From assembly GCA_963741565.1 (NCBI GenBank), contig CAVUIK010000001.1:186001-250000 (forward strand): a DNA stretch of 64,000 nucleotides, given 5' to 3'. The stretch comes from Ga0077555 sp963741565 (GTDB lineage: Bacteria > Pseudomonadota > Alphaproteobacteria > Rhizobiales > Hyphomicrobiaceae). The notes beneath the pieces are model-generated. The model worked only from the letters and a program-made list of their open reading frames with translations, made no database searches and had not been told where the DNA came from. The translations under genes and the position numbers were made by a program. Below are positions 17,328-26,629 of this stretch, piece by piece. Every line of letters begins with the position of its first letter. Position 1 is the stretch's first letter.

Positions 17328-18116
17328 ATGACCAAGCGGCGTCGTATTTATGAAGGCAAGGCAAAGGTGCTCTATGAAGGTCCGGAGCCGGGCACCCTCA
17401 TCCAGCATTTCAAGGATGATGCCACTGCCTTCAACAACAAGAAGCATGCGCTGATCGACGGCAAAGGCGTGCTCAACAATCGTATCTCCGAGTACATTTT
17501 CCAGCGGCTCGGCGAGATCGGTGTGCCGACGCACTTCGTGAAGCGGCTGAACATGCGCGAGCAGCTGATCCGCGAGGTGGAAATCATTCCGCTTGAGGTC
17601 GTGGTGCGCAATGTTGCGGCGGGATCGCTGTCGCAGCGTCTTGGGCTGGAGGAGGGCACGCAGCTTCCGCGCTCGATTATCGAGTTCTACTACAAGGCTG
17701 ACAAGCTCAATGATCCCATGGTGTCGGAGGAACACATCACAGCGTTCGGCTGGGCAACACCACAGGAAATCGACGAGGTCATGAGCCTCGCGCTTCGCAT
17801 CAACGACTTTCTGGTTGGCTTGTTCCTTGGCATCGGCATCCGGCTCGTCGACTTCAAGGTCGAGTTCGGGCGCCTTTGGGAGGCCAACGACCAGATGCGC
17901 ATCGTGCTGGCCGACGAGATCAGCCCGGATTGCTGCCGCCTGTGGGACATGACGTCGGGCGACAAGCTCGACAAGGACCGTTTCCGCCGGGATCTGGGTG
18001 GTGTGCTCGAGGCCTATACCGAAGTAGCGCGGCGGCTGGGTGTGCTCACGGAAAACCCGCGCCCCAAGGGCTCGGGACCGGTGCTAGTGTCGACCAACGG
18101 CCAAAAACCGGACTGA
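17328..18116 (+). CDS. purC: Phosphoribosylaminoimidazole-succinocarboxamide synthase
   Basis: 262 residues from ATG 17328 (GAGGAA upstream), giving the family N-terminus MTKRRRIYEGKAK. Signatures include YEGPEPGTLIQHFKDDATAFN, EVVVRNVAAGSLSQRLG, IRLVDFKVEFGRLW and LADEISPDCCRLWD. It ligates aspartate to CAIR with ATP to give SAICAR, the substrate of PurB. It is separated from purS by an opposite-strand membrane-protein gene, unusual for a block that is normally tight. Confidence 0.96.
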   Translation: MTKRRRIYEGKAKVLYEGPEPGTLIQHFKDDATAFNNKKHALIDGKGVLNNRISEYIFQRLGEIGVPTHFVKRLNMREQLIREVEIIPLEVVVRNVAAGSLSQRLGLEEGTQLPRSIIEFYYKADKLNDPMVSEEHITAFGWATPQEIDEVMSLALRINDFLVGLFLGIGIRLVDFKVEFGRLWEANDQMRIVLADEISPDCCRLWDMTSGDKLDKDRFRRDLGGVLEAYTEVARRLGVLTENPRPKGSGPVLVSTNGQKPD

Positions 18117-18137
18117 GGCGTGAAGTGGGGGCAGGCC

Positions 18138-18776
18138 TCAGGTCTGCGTCCTAGGCCGTGGAGCCGTTTTGGGCAGCGGCCGCTTCTTGCTGCTGCTCGC
18201 CTTCGAGATCGCCCGCTGGCGCAACTTGCGCTTGGCATCGACGTCGATACGATCAGCCCACTCGCCCTCTTCCTGCGGCGTCTCGGCTTTGTGCCGGCGG
18301 CCAATCAAGATGCAAAACGTTCCCAGCAGCATCAGCAGCGGCCCCAGGACCGAACCGTAAGGCATCGCCGGCGGTCGCACAGATGGCGCCACATCTGCCG
18401 TGTATCCGATCGGAATGCTGTCGCCAATCTTGTGCGCCGAGCAGGTCAGTGAGGGATAACTGTCGCCGCTGGCCGGCGCTTCGACCCAGACGCCATCGGG
18501 TGCCCGGAAGCTGACCACCGGCTTGCAGACCTCGACGACATTGATCGTCGCGTCGGGATTGAGCAGTTTCTGCTGGCTCACGAAATCGCAGGACATCGGC
18601 CCCTTGCGGAACGATTTGGTCGTGCCGCCCCGATTGACTGTCATGTCGAGCAGGCACTCGATCCGGCGCTCGGTAATCCGGCCCTCGAGGGTGACCTCGC
18701 GATGCAGGCGGAAGGCGTCGAACAGGACGAGCAGGAAGCCCAGGGCAAACAGCGCAGGGCCGACGAAGTGCCTCAT
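18138..18776 (-). CDS. Membrane protein of unknown function, two TM helices (DUF3592-like layout)
   Basis: 212 residues. A hydrophobic helix lies at residues ~5-21 (VGPALFALGFLLVLFDAF) and a second at ~143-160 (VLGPLLMLLGTFCILIG). Between them is an extracytoplasmic domain with four Cys that could form disulfides. The tail (residues ~165-212) is highly basic, Lys/Arg/Pro-rich and probably cytoplasmic. The layout resembles DUF3592 proteins but I cannot assign it firmly. It lies between purC and purS on the opposite strand. Confidence 0.65.
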   Translation of the reverse strand: MRHFVGPALFALGFLLVLFDAFRLHREVTLEGRITERRIECLLDMTVNRGGTTKSFRKGPMSCDFVSQQKLLNPDATINVVEVCKPVVSFRAPDGVWVEAPASGDSYPSLTCSAHKIGDSIPIGYTADVAPSVRPPAMPYGSVLGPLLMLLGTFCILIGRRHKAETPQEEGEWADRIDVDAKRKLRQRAISKASSSKKRPLPKTAPRPRTQT

Positions 18777-18964
18777 GGTCCTGACCTGGCGATCCTGTTG
18801 GTATGGGAAGGCATCGAAGCTTGCCAGCTGACCGTTGAAAAGTCGTTTATTGCTGGTCCGGCAGAGCCAAATCGCCGCTTGACCGGATAGGGTAGGCCTG
18901 CCACTCAGTTTTCGCCCTGGTCAGGGCCCAGAATCGACCGTGTTGCCCGGCTCGGGAGTGCCCC

Positions 18965-19207
18965 ATGAAAGCTCGCATCAAGATCACGCTGAAGACCGGT
19001 GTGCTCGATCCCCAGGGCAAGGCCATCCAGAACGCATTGGGCGCCCTTGGATTTGGCGGTGTCGATGAGGTCCGGCAGGGCAAATACATCGAGGTCGATC
19101 TTGCCGAAGCCGACGAGGCCAAGGCGCGGGAAGCCGTCGAGAAGATGTGCAAGGACCTGCTCGCCAATACGGTAATAGAAAACTACAGCTACGAGCTGGC
19201 GCGCTGA
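18965..19207 (+). CDS. purS: Phosphoribosylformylglycinamidine synthase subunit PurS
   Basis: 80 residues, the normal length. KARIKITLKTGVLDPQGKAIQNALGALGF and VRQGKYIEVDL are the PurS signatures. It bridges PurQ and PurL in the three-part FGAM synthase. It is followed after 13 bases by an exported-protein gene and then purQ. Confidence 0.95.
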   Translation: MKARIKITLKTGVLDPQGKAIQNALGALGFGGVDEVRQGKYIEVDLAEADEAKAREAVEKMCKDLLANTVIENYSYELAR

Positions 19208-19220
19208 TACGGAGGCCGGA

Positions 19221-19826
19221 ATGCGGCGTTTCCTGACTGCTGCTGTCGTCGCAATAGGTTCGGCGGAGATATGGGCAGGGGCTGCGCTGGCGGCTAGCCG
19301 GACCATCGAGCTGCTGGGGGCCGGTATCACAGCGGATGTGCCGGCGCATTGCGCCGACACCGAGGGGCCCGGCACAATCGAGGCCGTCTGCGATCCCGGC
19401 GGCAAGGCCGATGTCAGCAGGACTGCGACCGCTGCCTCCGCGTTGTATTTTGAGATTGCGGTGCAGCGCGTCGAGAGCGATGCGCGGAAGTCCGGCGACG
19501 AGCTGATGCGCCTATATCCCAAGGCCGACTTTGTGAAGGATCTCCCTGAGGCCGTTTGCGGCGAGGAGCGCCTCTCGCGCGTCAAGATCGAAGCGGCGGG
19601 GCCGAAGACCGAAGGTGGCCGGACCGTCCTCACCGCCACGGTCACCTGTCCGGAGATCGCGTTTCTGGGTCTCGGCACCCGCCAGGCCATGGTGCAGACC
19701 ATTCTCGGCGATGGCCGCCGGGTGCATGTGATGGCCCGCGCCCTTGCCGACGATTTCAAGGGATCCAAGGCCGAGATCGACGCCTTCTTTGCGAGCCTGA
19801 AAGTCGGCGCGGAGAAAAAGCCATGA
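19221..19826 (+). CDS. Exported protein of unknown function between purS and purQ
   Basis: 201 residues with a signal peptide (MRRFLTAAVVAIGSAEIWAG then ALAAS). The mature part has four Cys (HCADTEG, AVCDPGG, EAVCGEE, VTCPEIA) and a mixed alpha/beta pattern; no family recognised. Its stop overlaps the purQ start (ATGA at 19823-19826), so translation of purQ is probably coupled to it. It is therefore part of the purS-purQ operon even though its product should be periplasmic. Confidence 0.75.
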   Translation: MRRFLTAAVVAIGSAEIWAGAALAASRTIELLGAGITADVPAHCADTEGPGTIEAVCDPGGKADVSRTATAASALYFEIAVQRVESDARKSGDELMRLYPKADFVKDLPEAVCGEERLSRVKIEAAGPKTEGGRTVLTATVTCPEIAFLGLGTRQAMVQTILGDGRRVHVMARALADDFKGSKAEIDAFFASLKVGAEKKP

Positions 19827-20518
19827 GGGCGTCCGTCATTGTTTTCCCAGGCTCCAACTGCGATCGCGACGTCAAGGTGGCGCTCGAGTCCGTGACGCGG
19901 CGTCCGGCCAATATGGTCTGGCATGGCGAGACGAGCGTGCCTCCATCCGACGTGATCGTGTTGCCGGGCGGGTTTTCCTATGGTGACTATCTTCGGTGCG
20001 GAGCGATGGCGGCGCATTCGAGCGTGATGCGGGATGTGATCGCGAAGGCCAAGGCCGGCACGCCGGTGCTTGGCATTTGCAACGGGTTTCAGATTCTTTG
20101 CGAAACAGGGTTGCTGCCGGGGGTGCTCCAGCGGAATGCGTCGCTGCGCTTTGTCTGCCGGGACACATTCCTGAAAGTCGAGCAGACGGATACCGTCTTC
20201 ACGTCGCTCTATCGCAAGGGCGAGATCGTCAACCTTCCTGTGGCCCATGGCGACGGCAACTATTTTGCCGACGCTGCAACCCTGGATCGGCTCGAGGGCG
20301 ACGGGCGCGTGGTCTTTCGCTATGTCGACCCGGCGACGGGGGCGCCGACAGCGAGTGCCAACCCGAATGGTGCGCAGCGGAACATCGCCGGCATTTGCGA
20401 CGCCACGCGACGCGTCGTGGGGCTGATGCCACATCCTGAGCGCCATAGTGACAAGCTGCTCGGCTCTGCGGACGGCCGCCGCGTATTCGAAAGCGTTCTG
20501 CAAAAAATTGCGGCGTGA
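19823..20518 (+). CDS. purQ: Phosphoribosylformylglycinamidine synthase subunit PurQ
   Basis: 231 residues from ATG 19823. Class I glutamine amidotransferase: N-terminus ASVIVFPGSNCDRD, oxyanion GGFSYGDYLR, nucleophile Cys86 in VLGICNGFQ, and the His/Glu pair in LMPHPERH. It supplies ammonia for FGAM synthesis. The expected next gene, purL, is absent downstream; a secreted-protein gene follows instead. Confidence 0.96.
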   Translation: MRASVIVFPGSNCDRDVKVALESVTRRPANMVWHGETSVPPSDVIVLPGGFSYGDYLRCGAMAAHSSVMRDVIAKAKAGTPVLGICNGFQILCETGLLPGVLQRNASLRFVCRDTFLKVEQTDTVFTSLYRKGEIVNLPVAHGDGNYFADAATLDRLEGDGRVVFRYVDPATGAPTASANPNGAQRNIAGICDATRRVVGLMPHPERHSDKLLGSADGRRVFESVLQKIAA

Positions 20519-20563
20519 ACGCCACTTGGATACACTGCGCCTCGTGAACGGCATTCGAGACCG

Positions 20564-21589
20564 GTGAGTGAGTTTAAACAGATAAGTCCTGGACCTAGTG
20601 TCTTGCGCCGCCGGGCGATGTGGCTGCTGGGTTTGCTTCAACTCGGCGGCATGGCGGGAATTGCCGTTCCAGCGCGTGCGCAGGACCAACGGGCCAATAC
20701 GGTTCAGGCCGCATGCCAGCCGGTACTTGAGCGAACGCTTACGGCCTACAACGCGCAGATCACCACGCGTCCGAAGGCCGAGAGTATTGAACCGGGACAG
20801 CTCGTCGAATTCAACCCGAACTCGCTGCGCGATCCGGTCCCCTATATGCGGGGGATTGGGCGCAAGCGCGCATTCCCGGAGTGGTATTGGGTCGGCGCCA
20901 ATTGCGAGAAGGGCCCCGACTGCGACGAGCTGCGAGCTGATCAAGTGCCCATGGGTTCGACGGGCACCAAGGAGTGGAATGAGTCGGAGTTTCGGATCGA
21001 CGATCTGGCGCATCCGGCTGTCGTCAAAAGAGCCAAACGCGAAATGGAAAAGGCGCTGCGCGCGGCCGCAGCGGCGGGAACCGATCTGGTATTCCGCATC
21101 GACAACATGCATGATCTTGATGACAAGCGGTTTTATGATCGTCGCCACGTCAGACCCTACGAGCAATTGTTCGCCATGGCCGAGGCTTGGCGCCAGACAG
21201 TGACGCGCGTAACCGAGTCCGGCCTGCTCCGGCCTGACCAGCTGGTCGGGCTGACGGCGCACAACAACTTTCCATTCTGGAAGCGATTGATCGACGAGGG
21301 TGGCGAGCCGCCGCTGTTGCTGCGGTTGGAGAATCCCACACAGTTCCGCAATGAGCTGGCGAACGGCCTTGCCCTGATGCGGGCGCGGAACATTCCCTTC
21401 ATCGCGGTCGAATTCGAGAAGGGGCACCTCTACCGGCCCGACATGGCGCAGATCGAGCTGATTGCCAAGCAGGTCAGCATCCTCGATCTGATGAAGGACG
21501 AGGACAACTATGCCTCGGGCGTTCAACGGTTTGGCGCCGGCCCGAAGATCATGTCGAACCGCCGCCCAGGTGTTGCGGCCTGCAAATAG
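20564..21589 (+). CDS. Secreted protein, possible TM1410/GH114-like glycosidase fold
   Basis: 341 residues from GTG 20564; an ATG at 20618 is an alternative start. A twin-Arg-containing signal region (RRRAMWLLGLLQ ... VPARAQ) precedes a ~300-residue mature domain. YWVGANCEKGPDCDEL, NESEFRIDDLAHPAVVKRAKREM, DLVFRIDNMHDLDD and IPFIAVEFEKGH suggest strands of a TIM-barrel with acidic residues at strand ends, similar in layout to TM1410/GH114-type endo-polygalactosaminidase proteins. That similarity is a guess from pattern; the protein could be something else. Confidence 0.6.
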   Translation: MSEFKQISPGPSVLRRRAMWLLGLLQLGGMAGIAVPARAQDQRANTVQAACQPVLERTLTAYNAQITTRPKAESIEPGQLVEFNPNSLRDPVPYMRGIGRKRAFPEWYWVGANCEKGPDCDELRADQVPMGSTGTKEWNESEFRIDDLAHPAVVKRAKREMEKALRAAAAAGTDLVFRIDNMHDLDDKRFYDRRHVRPYEQLFAMAEAWRQTVTRVTESGLLRPDQLVGLTAHNNFPFWKRLIDEGGEPPLLLRLENPTQFRNELANGLALMRARNIPFIAVEFEKGHLYRPDMAQIELIAKQVSILDLMKDEDNYASGVQRFGAGPKIMSNRRPGVAACK

Positions 21590-21694
21590 CCTGCTACTGG
21601 AGTGACATGCGTTGCGTCTTGACTTGCGGGCGTTGGTCTCAGACGCTGTTTGCGCATCCCGGCTGCATCTGCGGGATTGGCTCAGGGAGACGAC

Positions 21695-23773
21695 GTGCAG
21701 CGCTACGGGCTTGGGATCGATATCGGCGGAACCTTCACCGACATTGTCGTCTATGATCGCGACAAGGGCCGCCAGTTCAGCCGCAAGGAGCTGACCACGC
21801 ACGGCGATCCCTCCGACGGTGTGATGACGGGGATCGACCGGATCCTGGCTGAGGATGGCGTCGCACCGAGCGAAGTCGACCGTGTTGTTCATGCCACGAC
21901 ACTGTTCACCAACGCGTTGATCGAGCGCAAAGGCGCGGTGACCGGCCTGCTCACGACCAAGGGTTTCCGCGATACCCTGGAGATCGGCCGCGAGCGCAAA
22001 TACGAGCTCTATGACATCAAGATCACCAAACCGCGCCCGCTGGTGCCGCGTCACCTGCGCCTCGAGGTGCCGGAGCGGCTCAATCCGGATGGCAGCGTGC
22101 ATCTGCCGCTCGACGAAGCGGCGCTGATCGAGGCGGCGCATCAGCTCGTCGACCAGGGCGTGACGACGATCGCGATCACGTTCCTGCATTCCTATGTGAA
22201 CCCCGCGCATGAACGGCGGGCGCTGGAGTTGCTGGCACGGCACGTCCCAAAGGTGGCGCTGAGCGCGTCGATCGACGTGGCGCCCGAGATCCGCGAGTAC
22301 GAGCGCTCGTCGACAACGGTGTGCAATGCCTATGTCAAGCCGCTGGCGGAACGGTATCTGTCGTCGCTGGCGGCGCGCATCGCGGAGCGGGGCATTACGG
22401 CGCCGCTGCTGCTTATGCTCTCGAACGGCGGCTTGACCAACATTGAGGAGGCGAAACGCTCACCGGTCCAATTGCTGAAGTCGGGGCCAGCCGCCGGCGC
22501 CTTGGTCGCCGCCCATTTCGGCGCAGGAGACGGTGGCGCGCACGTGCTGGCGTTTGACATGGGCGGTACGACCGCCAAGCTCAGCGTCATCGACAACGGC
22601 CAGCCGAAGGTCGCCTATAGCTTCGAGGCGGCGCGCGAGAAGCGCTTCATTGCGGGCAGTGGCCTGCCCATCCAAATCTCGACCCTGGAGTTGATCGAAA
22701 TCGGGGCGGGAGGCGGCTCGGTCGCCCAGACGGACGCGATCGGTCTCCTTAAGGTCGGCCCGATGAGTGCGGGCTCGGAGCCGGGGCCGGCCGCCTATGG
22801 ACGCGGTGGTACGCGACCGACCGTGACGGATGCGGATTTCGTGTTGGGCTACCTGGATCCGAAGTTTTTTGCCGGCGGGACGATGCCGATCGACATGGCG
22901 GCCGTGGATGCTGCGTTTGCGCCTTTGTGTGCGGCGACAGGGCTGGAGCAGACCGCGCTGGCCTGGGGCATCCACGACATCGTCAACGAGAACATGGCCA
23001 ATGCGGCACGCGTGCACATCGCCGAGCACGGCAAGGACCCGCGATCCTATGCACTGCTGTCGACGGGCGGCGCGGGGCCGGTGCATGCTTACTATGTGGC
23101 CAAGAAGCTCGGCCTCAAGCGCTTGATCACGCCGCGGGCGGCGGGTGTCGCGTCGGCCCTGGGCCTGCTGATCGCGCCGGCCCGGGTGGATCGGGTGGCG
23201 ACGATCGCGCGCGAGATGTCGGAGATCGAATGGCCGGTGGTCGAAGCTGTTTATGTGCGGCTCGAGAACGAAGCCAAAGCGGTACTCGACGAGACGAGGC
23301 TGCCGAGTAAGGATGCGATCATTCAGCGTCTGGCCGACGTCCGTTACGTCGGACAGGCCTCGGAACTGGTCGTGGCGCTGCCGCCCGGGCCCTATGCGGC
23401 TGCTGCCAAGGAGCCACTGACGCGCGCATTCGAGCAGAGCTACATCGCAGCCTTCACGCGGACGCCGCCGGCGACACCGGTCGAGATCATCAATGTTCGC
23501 GTGACCGCCACGTTGGAGGTGCCAGGCAGTGCGGCTGCCATGCGCAGCGCAGAAGGCGCTATGGGCGATCCACTCAAGGGGCAGCGTCCCGCCTATTTTC
23601 CGGAGCACGGCGGCTATCTGCCGACACCGGTCTATGACCGCTACCGCCTGTCACCTGGTCACGCCTTCGCTGGCCCAGCGATCATCGAAGAGCGCGAATC
23701 GACGCTGATCGTCGGCCCCAAGGGGCGCTTTGAGGTCGCGGCGAGCGGCAGCATTATCGTCACTATTGCTTGA
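21695..23773 (+). CDS. Hydantoinase/oxoprolinase family protein, subunit A (HyuA)
   Basis: 692 residues from GTG 21695, which has AGGGAG 5 bases upstream. The N-terminal actin-like ATPase fold starts GLGIDIGGTFTDIVVYD. Family motifs follow: HATTLFTNALIERKGA, LLMLSNGGLTN, SGPAAGALVAA, DMGGTTAKLSVI, EIGAGGGSVA, LSTGGAGPVHAYYVA and PRAAGVASALGLLIAP. With subunit B it performs ATP-dependent opening of 5-membered lactams or hydantoins, or, in the related acetone-carboxylase group, carboxylation. The substrate is unknown. Subunit B follows after 9 bases. Confidence 0.93.
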   Translation: MQRYGLGIDIGGTFTDIVVYDRDKGRQFSRKELTTHGDPSDGVMTGIDRILAEDGVAPSEVDRVVHATTLFTNALIERKGAVTGLLTTKGFRDTLEIGRERKYELYDIKITKPRPLVPRHLRLEVPERLNPDGSVHLPLDEAALIEAAHQLVDQGVTTIAITFLHSYVNPAHERRALELLARHVPKVALSASIDVAPEIREYERSSTTVCNAYVKPLAERYLSSLAARIAERGITAPLLLMLSNGGLTNIEEAKRSPVQLLKSGPAAGALVAAHFGAGDGGAHVLAFDMGGTTAKLSVIDNGQPKVAYSFEAAREKRFIAGSGLPIQISTLELIEIGAGGGSVAQTDAIGLLKVGPMSAGSEPGPAAYGRGGTRPTVTDADFVLGYLDPKFFAGGTMPIDMAAVDAAFAPLCAATGLEQTALAWGIHDIVNENMANAARVHIAEHGKDPRSYALLSTGGAGPVHAYYVAKKLGLKRLITPRAAGVASALGLLIAPARVDRVATIAREMSEIEWPVVEAVYVRLENEAKAVLDETRLPSKDAIIQRLADVRYVGQASELVVALPPGPYAAAAKEPLTRAFEQSYIAAFTRTPPATPVEIINVRVTATLEVPGSAAAMRSAEGAMGDPLKGQRPAYFPEHGGYLPTPVYDRYRLSPGHAFAGPAIIEERESTLIVGPKGRFEVAASGSIIVTIA

Positions 23774-23782
23774 GGACACGAG

Positions 23783-25414
23783 ATGAGCGCGATCGCTTCA
23801 GCGGGTGACAACAGGCAACGGTTCGACCCCGTCACGCTTGAAATTCTGTGGACGCGCATGATCTCGGCGGTGGACGAGGCGGCCAAGGCGTTGCGGCGCA
23901 CGTCGTTCTCGACGCTGGTCAACGAATCCAACGATTTCTCGTGCGTGTTGACGGATGCGAAGGGCCAGTCGCTGGCACAGAACACCGAGAGCATTCCGTC
24001 GTTCATCGGCACACTGCCGGTCACCGTCAAAACCTTCATCCGCGAGATCGGTCTCGAGAACATGGCGCCGGGCGATGTGCTGGTGACCAACACGCCGTGG
24101 ATCGCGACCGGACATCTGAACGATATCACGGTTGCCCGCCCGATCTTTCGCAAGGGGCGGATCGTGGCGTTTGCGGCCTCGACTGCGCATGCGCCCGACA
24201 TCGGCGGCAAGGTGAGATCCGTCGAGGCGCGCGAGGTGTTCGAGGAAGGCTTCCATATTCCCGTGATGAAGCTGATCAGCGCGGGCACGCCCGACGCGAC
24301 GCTGCTCAAGCTGCTGCGGGCGGCGGTGCGAACGCCCGATCAAACCGAGGGCGATCTGTGGGCCCAGTTGACGGGGCTTGAACTGATGGAGCGGCGGCTC
24401 GGTGAACTTCTGGCCGAGTACGGCCTCGAGGATCTCGAGGGATTTGGGGCCGAAGTGCTGGGCCGTTGCGAGACAGCGATGCGCGCCGCCATCCGGGCAC
24501 TGCCGGATGGGCTCTATCGCTACGAGTTCCAGACCGACGGTTTCGCGACGCCGTTCACCTTCAAGGCCGCCGTGACGATCGCGGGTGATCGCGTCCTCGT
24601 CGACTATGCCGGGACATCGCCGCAGATCGATCGCGCGGTCAATTGCACGATGACCTACACGTTCGCGATGTCGGCCTATGCGCTGAAATGCGCGCTGCTG
24701 CCGGAGTTGCCGAACAACGAGGGTATTTTTCGCTGCGTCGAAGTCACGGCGCCCGAGGGCACGCTGGTCAATCCGAAGCATCCGGCGTCCGTTGGTGGGC
24801 GCATGGCGGTTGGCCACTATCTGCCGATCGCCATCTTCGGCGCCCTGGCCCCGGTGCTCGGCGAGCGGGTGATCGCGGCTTGCGGCTCCCCGCTCTGGAG
24901 CATCATTCAGAGTGGCGTCAGAGCCAACGGGCGGACCTACGCGAACGTGCTGTTTTTCAACGGCGGCATGGGGGCGACGGATGGCGGCGACGGCCAGAGC
25001 ACCTATTCGTGGCCAAGCAATATTTCGAATGTGCCTGTCGAGCTGATCGAGCGGAACAGCGCACTGTTCGTTCACCGCAAAATGCTGCGGCCCGGCAGCG
25101 GCGGCGAAGGCCAATACAGAGGCGGGCTCGGCCAGGAGGTGCACTTCGAGGTTCGCTCGCCATCGCCCGTCGGTCTGATCTTCATGGCCGAGCGGTGTCT
25201 GGTCCCCGCGCCTGGCGCCGGTGGCGGGAGCAGTGGCGCGTGTGGAGAGGTGCGGATCGATGATTGCGTCGTCGATCATCGCCGCAGCGTCGTGCTGACG
25301 AACGGGCAAACCATTACGGTGCGCACGCCCGGCGGCGGCGGCTTTGGTCCGCCCGACGCGCGGTTGCCCTCGGCTGTCGCCGATGACAAACAAGCGGGTT
25401 ACGTCGATCCGTGA
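23783..25414 (+). CDS. Hydantoinase/oxoprolinase family protein, subunit B (HyuB)
   Basis: 543 residues. Motifs are FDPVTLEILWTRMISAVDEAAKALRRTSFS, SLAQNTESIPSFIGTLP, GDVLVTNTPWIATGHLNDITV, ASTAHAPDIGG, YAGTSPQIDRAVNC and the glycine-rich end TPGGGGFGPP. It forms a complex with HyuA, which is encoded immediately upstream in the same operon. Typical length. It is convergent with a reductase gene. Confidence 0.94.
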   Translation: MSAIASAGDNRQRFDPVTLEILWTRMISAVDEAAKALRRTSFSTLVNESNDFSCVLTDAKGQSLAQNTESIPSFIGTLPVTVKTFIREIGLENMAPGDVLVTNTPWIATGHLNDITVARPIFRKGRIVAFAASTAHAPDIGGKVRSVEAREVFEEGFHIPVMKLISAGTPDATLLKLLRAAVRTPDQTEGDLWAQLTGLELMERRLGELLAEYGLEDLEGFGAEVLGRCETAMRAAIRALPDGLYRYEFQTDGFATPFTFKAAVTIAGDRVLVDYAGTSPQIDRAVNCTMTYTFAMSAYALKCALLPELPNNEGIFRCVEVTAPEGTLVNPKHPASVGGRMAVGHYLPIAIFGALAPVLGERVIAACGSPLWSIIQSGVRANGRTYANVLFFNGGMGATDGGDGQSTYSWPSNISNVPVELIERNSALFVHRKMLRPGSGGEGQYRGGLGQEVHFEVRSPSPVGLIFMAERCLVPAPGAGGGSSGACGEVRIDDCVVDHRRSVVLTNGQTITVRTPGGGGFGPPDARLPSAVADDKQAGYVDP

Positions 25415-25436
25415 TGACCAAACCGTCTGGCTGACG

Positions 25437-26501
25437 TCAGTTCATGCGCAGCGCCAGGATGTGCTTCTTGTCGGGCTCGAGTTCGCCTTTCTCGACGCGC
25501 TTGACGATGTCGGTCAGCGCCGCGTTGGCGGGCGTCGCGACGCCGACCTCCTTGCCTTTGGCAACGACGAAGCCGTTGAGATATTCGATCTCCGTGCGCC
25601 GGCCCTTGACCATGTCCTGTCCCATGGACGGGCGATGCTCGCCGCCGCCGGCTTTCTTAACCTCATCGAGACGGTGCTGATCGTAGTGCTTGCGGGCCGC
25701 AGCTTCGCCTTCGCCGGCCTTTGCGATCACCTCAGGGTTGAGGTGGTGGATCTCCTCGAGCTGGTAGCCGAGGGCCTGGCCGACGCGGATCGATTCACTC
25801 CCGAGCCGGGCGGTGAATGCGCGCAGTCCATCGTCGACGATGATGTCCTTGGTGACGAGGCCCGTCGAGGCCGAGACACCGTTGCCCATGGCATTGGCGA
25901 CGAGCTTCGACCAGCGCTCGCCCCACAGGTTGCCGGTCGTCTTGGCGGAGTCAGCGAGCGCCACCAGTCGCGTGATCTCCTTCGCCCGGTCGGTGATCCG
26001 CCCATGCACCTCGCCGACGCGGAACACGGTATGGCCCGCGCCCTTCTTGCCGGAGGCGCGGCGCACATGGCCGGGTTCGCAAAGGTCGACGGTGATCGAG
26101 CTGGCAATGGCCCCGAGCGTCTTGCCCCAGCCGACGATGCCGGCAATCGTCTCCTCGTTGATGCAGTTCTGCAGCGAGACAACGTAGCCGTTGCTGGACA
26201 TGTATTGCTTGACCATGGTCGTTGCCCAAGCCGTGTCGTAGGACTTGGTGCACACGAACACGATGTCGAACGGTTGACCCTTGGTGACCTTCTGCAACTC
26301 GGTGATGTGCAGCGCCTTCACCGGGACAGTGAACTCGGGAACGTCCTTGAGATGCGAAATGCGCAGGCCCTTGGCGCGCATGGTCTCGACATTCTCGGGC
26401 CAGAAATCGACGAACGTGACATCCTCGCCGGCGCGCGCCATGTGTGCACCCGCATAGCCGCCGACCGCACCCGTTCCGATGATCGCAATTCGCGCATCCA
26501 T
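25437..26501 (-). CDS. Ketopantoate reductase-like (ApbA/PanE family) dehydrogenase
   Basis: 354 residues from ATG 26501 (GGAGAG upstream). The NADP-binding motif IIGTGAVGGYAGAHMARAG is at residues ~6-24. The Asn/Lys active-site region is in FVCTKSYDTA and SLQNCINEE, and the C-terminal helical domain holds WSKLVANAMGN and a late EIEYLNGFVV motif. It is longer than true PanE (~300) because of extra sequence around residues 265-300, so it may act on a different 2-oxo acid. It is convergent with hyuB; a shared pathway is possible but unproven. Confidence 0.82.
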   Translation of the reverse strand: MDARIAIIGTGAVGGYAGAHMARAGEDVTFVDFWPENVETMRAKGLRISHLKDVPEFTVPVKALHITELQKVTKGQPFDIVFVCTKSYDTAWATTMVKQYMSSNGYVVSLQNCINEETIAGIVGWGKTLGAIASSITVDLCEPGHVRRASGKKGAGHTVFRVGEVHGRITDRAKEITRLVALADSAKTTGNLWGERWSKLVANAMGNGVSASTGLVTKDIIVDDGLRAFTARLGSESIRVGQALGYQLEEIHHLNPEVIAKAGEGEAAARKHYDQHRLDEVKKAGGGEHRPSMGQDMVKGRRTEIEYLNGFVVAKGKEVGVATPANAALTDIVKRVEKGELEPDKKHILALRMN

Positions 26502-26629
26502 GGCGTCTCTCCAAGTGATTGATCGGTGTTGCAATGGATGGTCGCGCGTCGAGCGGCGTGCGGCAGTCCAGGAGCCACGATCCTCCGTCGCCCGGGAGCG
26601 GTCAAGGTGGATCAGCTTGACCGGTTGGC

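Noticed and set aside
18905..22243. A 1112-residue minus-strand open frame across the purine block and the hydantoinase gene
   Set aside because: It is antisense to well-supported genes (purS, purQ, hyuA) in GC-rich DNA. Its sequence is rich in Arg/His/Asp/Gln runs and has no domain.
23798..25393. A 531-residue minus-strand frame antisense to hyuB
   Set aside because: It is a shadow of the confident HyuB gene; composition is Arg/His/Asp-rich and no motif is present.
25344..26522. A 392-residue plus-strand frame across the reductase gene
   Set aside because: It is antisense to a family-conserved PanE-like enzyme, and its own sequence has no recognisable fold.
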